From the NCBI GenBank assembly GCA_045642445.1, contig JAZUIX010000020.1, positions 1 to 7,031 on the forward strand: 7,031 nt of DNA, written 5' to 3'. The notes beneath the pieces are model-generated. The model was not told the origin of the DNA and did not search any database. It worked only from the letters and a program-made list of their open reading frames with translations. A program made the translations under genes and the position numbers. The stretch is from Colimorpha sp045642445 (GTDB lineage Bacteria > Bacteroidota > Bacteroidia > Bacteroidales > P3). How positions within the stretch are numbered: position 1 is the first letter of the stretch; the number at the start of each line of letters is the position of its first letter. This document shows positions 6,924 to 7,031 of the stretch, one piece after another.

Positions 6924-7031
6924 ATGAAATATTTTGAAAATATACTTTTCTGTGATTTTGGCCGTTTTTGGTCATCTTGCTGTTTGTCACTCGGTCATGT
7001 AGCCCGCTACACTCCCTCGTTCCGCTCAGCA
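6924..7031 (+). other. Open frame or intergenic repeat running off the right edge
   Basis: After the cca stop an ATG at 6924 opens a frame of 36 codons that reaches the window end. It starts MKYFENILFCDFG and ends GHVARYTPSFRSA. The composition (many Ser, Cys, Phe and Arg) is not gene-like. The DNA contains TGTAGCCCGCTACA (6998-7011), a perfect short palindrome, and GGTCAT twice (6970-6975, 6993-6998). From memory, a very similar 'GHVARYTPSFRSA' translation recurs in short hypothetical proteins from Bacteroidetes, which suggests a dispersed intergenic repeat with an accidental frame. I could not search this. A true short gene remains possible. Confidence 0.3.
6929..6950 (+). terminator. AT-rich palindrome after cca, possible weak terminator
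   Basis: ATATTTTGAAAATAT (6929-6943) can form a six-pair AT-only hairpin with loop TGA and is followed by ACTTTTC. It lies 34 bases after the cca stop, where an operon end would be expected. The stem has no G-C pairs and the T-run is only four long, so it would be weak. It may simply be AT-rich sequence inside the repeat-like tail. Confidence 0.2.

Overview
The window looks like chromosomal DNA from a member of the Bacteroidetes, most likely Bacteroidales. Four things support this: a -33/-7 promoter with a TAnnTTTG box, start codons in AT-rich leaders without a clear Shine-Dalgarno sequence, a DUF5723-type outer-membrane protein, and lipoproteins with relaxed Bacteroidetes-style lipoboxes. 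The CCA-adding enzyme also has the long HD-domain architecture common in that phylum. I see no phage, plasmid or insertion-sequence genes.

Layout. Positions 1-32 may hold the first codons of a leftward gene that runs off the left edge. Positions 33-603 contain no convincing gene. Instead there is an array of small hairpins: an inverted duplication of three hairpin modules (74-306) and then three unrelated hairpins (390-457). A Bacteroidetes-type promoter (529-557) lies about 45 bases before the first gene. Five genes then run rightward with almost no spacing: a lipoprotein of unknown function (604-1950), a DUF5723-like outer-membrane beta-barrel protein (1953-3374), the ribosome-assembly GTPase Der/EngA (3371-4678), a MORN_2-repeat lipoprotein (4702-5436) and the CCA tRNA nucleotidyltransferase (start taken as TTG at 5471, ending at 6895). 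Gaps are 2 bases, a 4-base overlap, 23 bases and 34 bases, so a single transcript is the simplest reading. The last 136 bases hold an AT-rich palindrome and an open frame that looks more like a dispersed intergenic repeat than a gene.

How the genes fit together. Der (50S subunit maturation) and Cca (tRNA 3'-end synthesis and repair) are translation-machinery housekeeping genes. The other three products are predicted to be exported: two lipoproteins and one barrel protein. The lipoprotein/DUF5723 pair is tightly coupled (2-base gap) and may act together at the outer membrane. Its stop codon overlaps the der start, so der translation may be coupled to it. Nothing here amounts to a clear new defence, mobile or biosynthetic system. 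The most unusual structure is the quasi-palindromic hairpin element upstream of the operon. The most practical annotation issue is the non-ATG start of cca.
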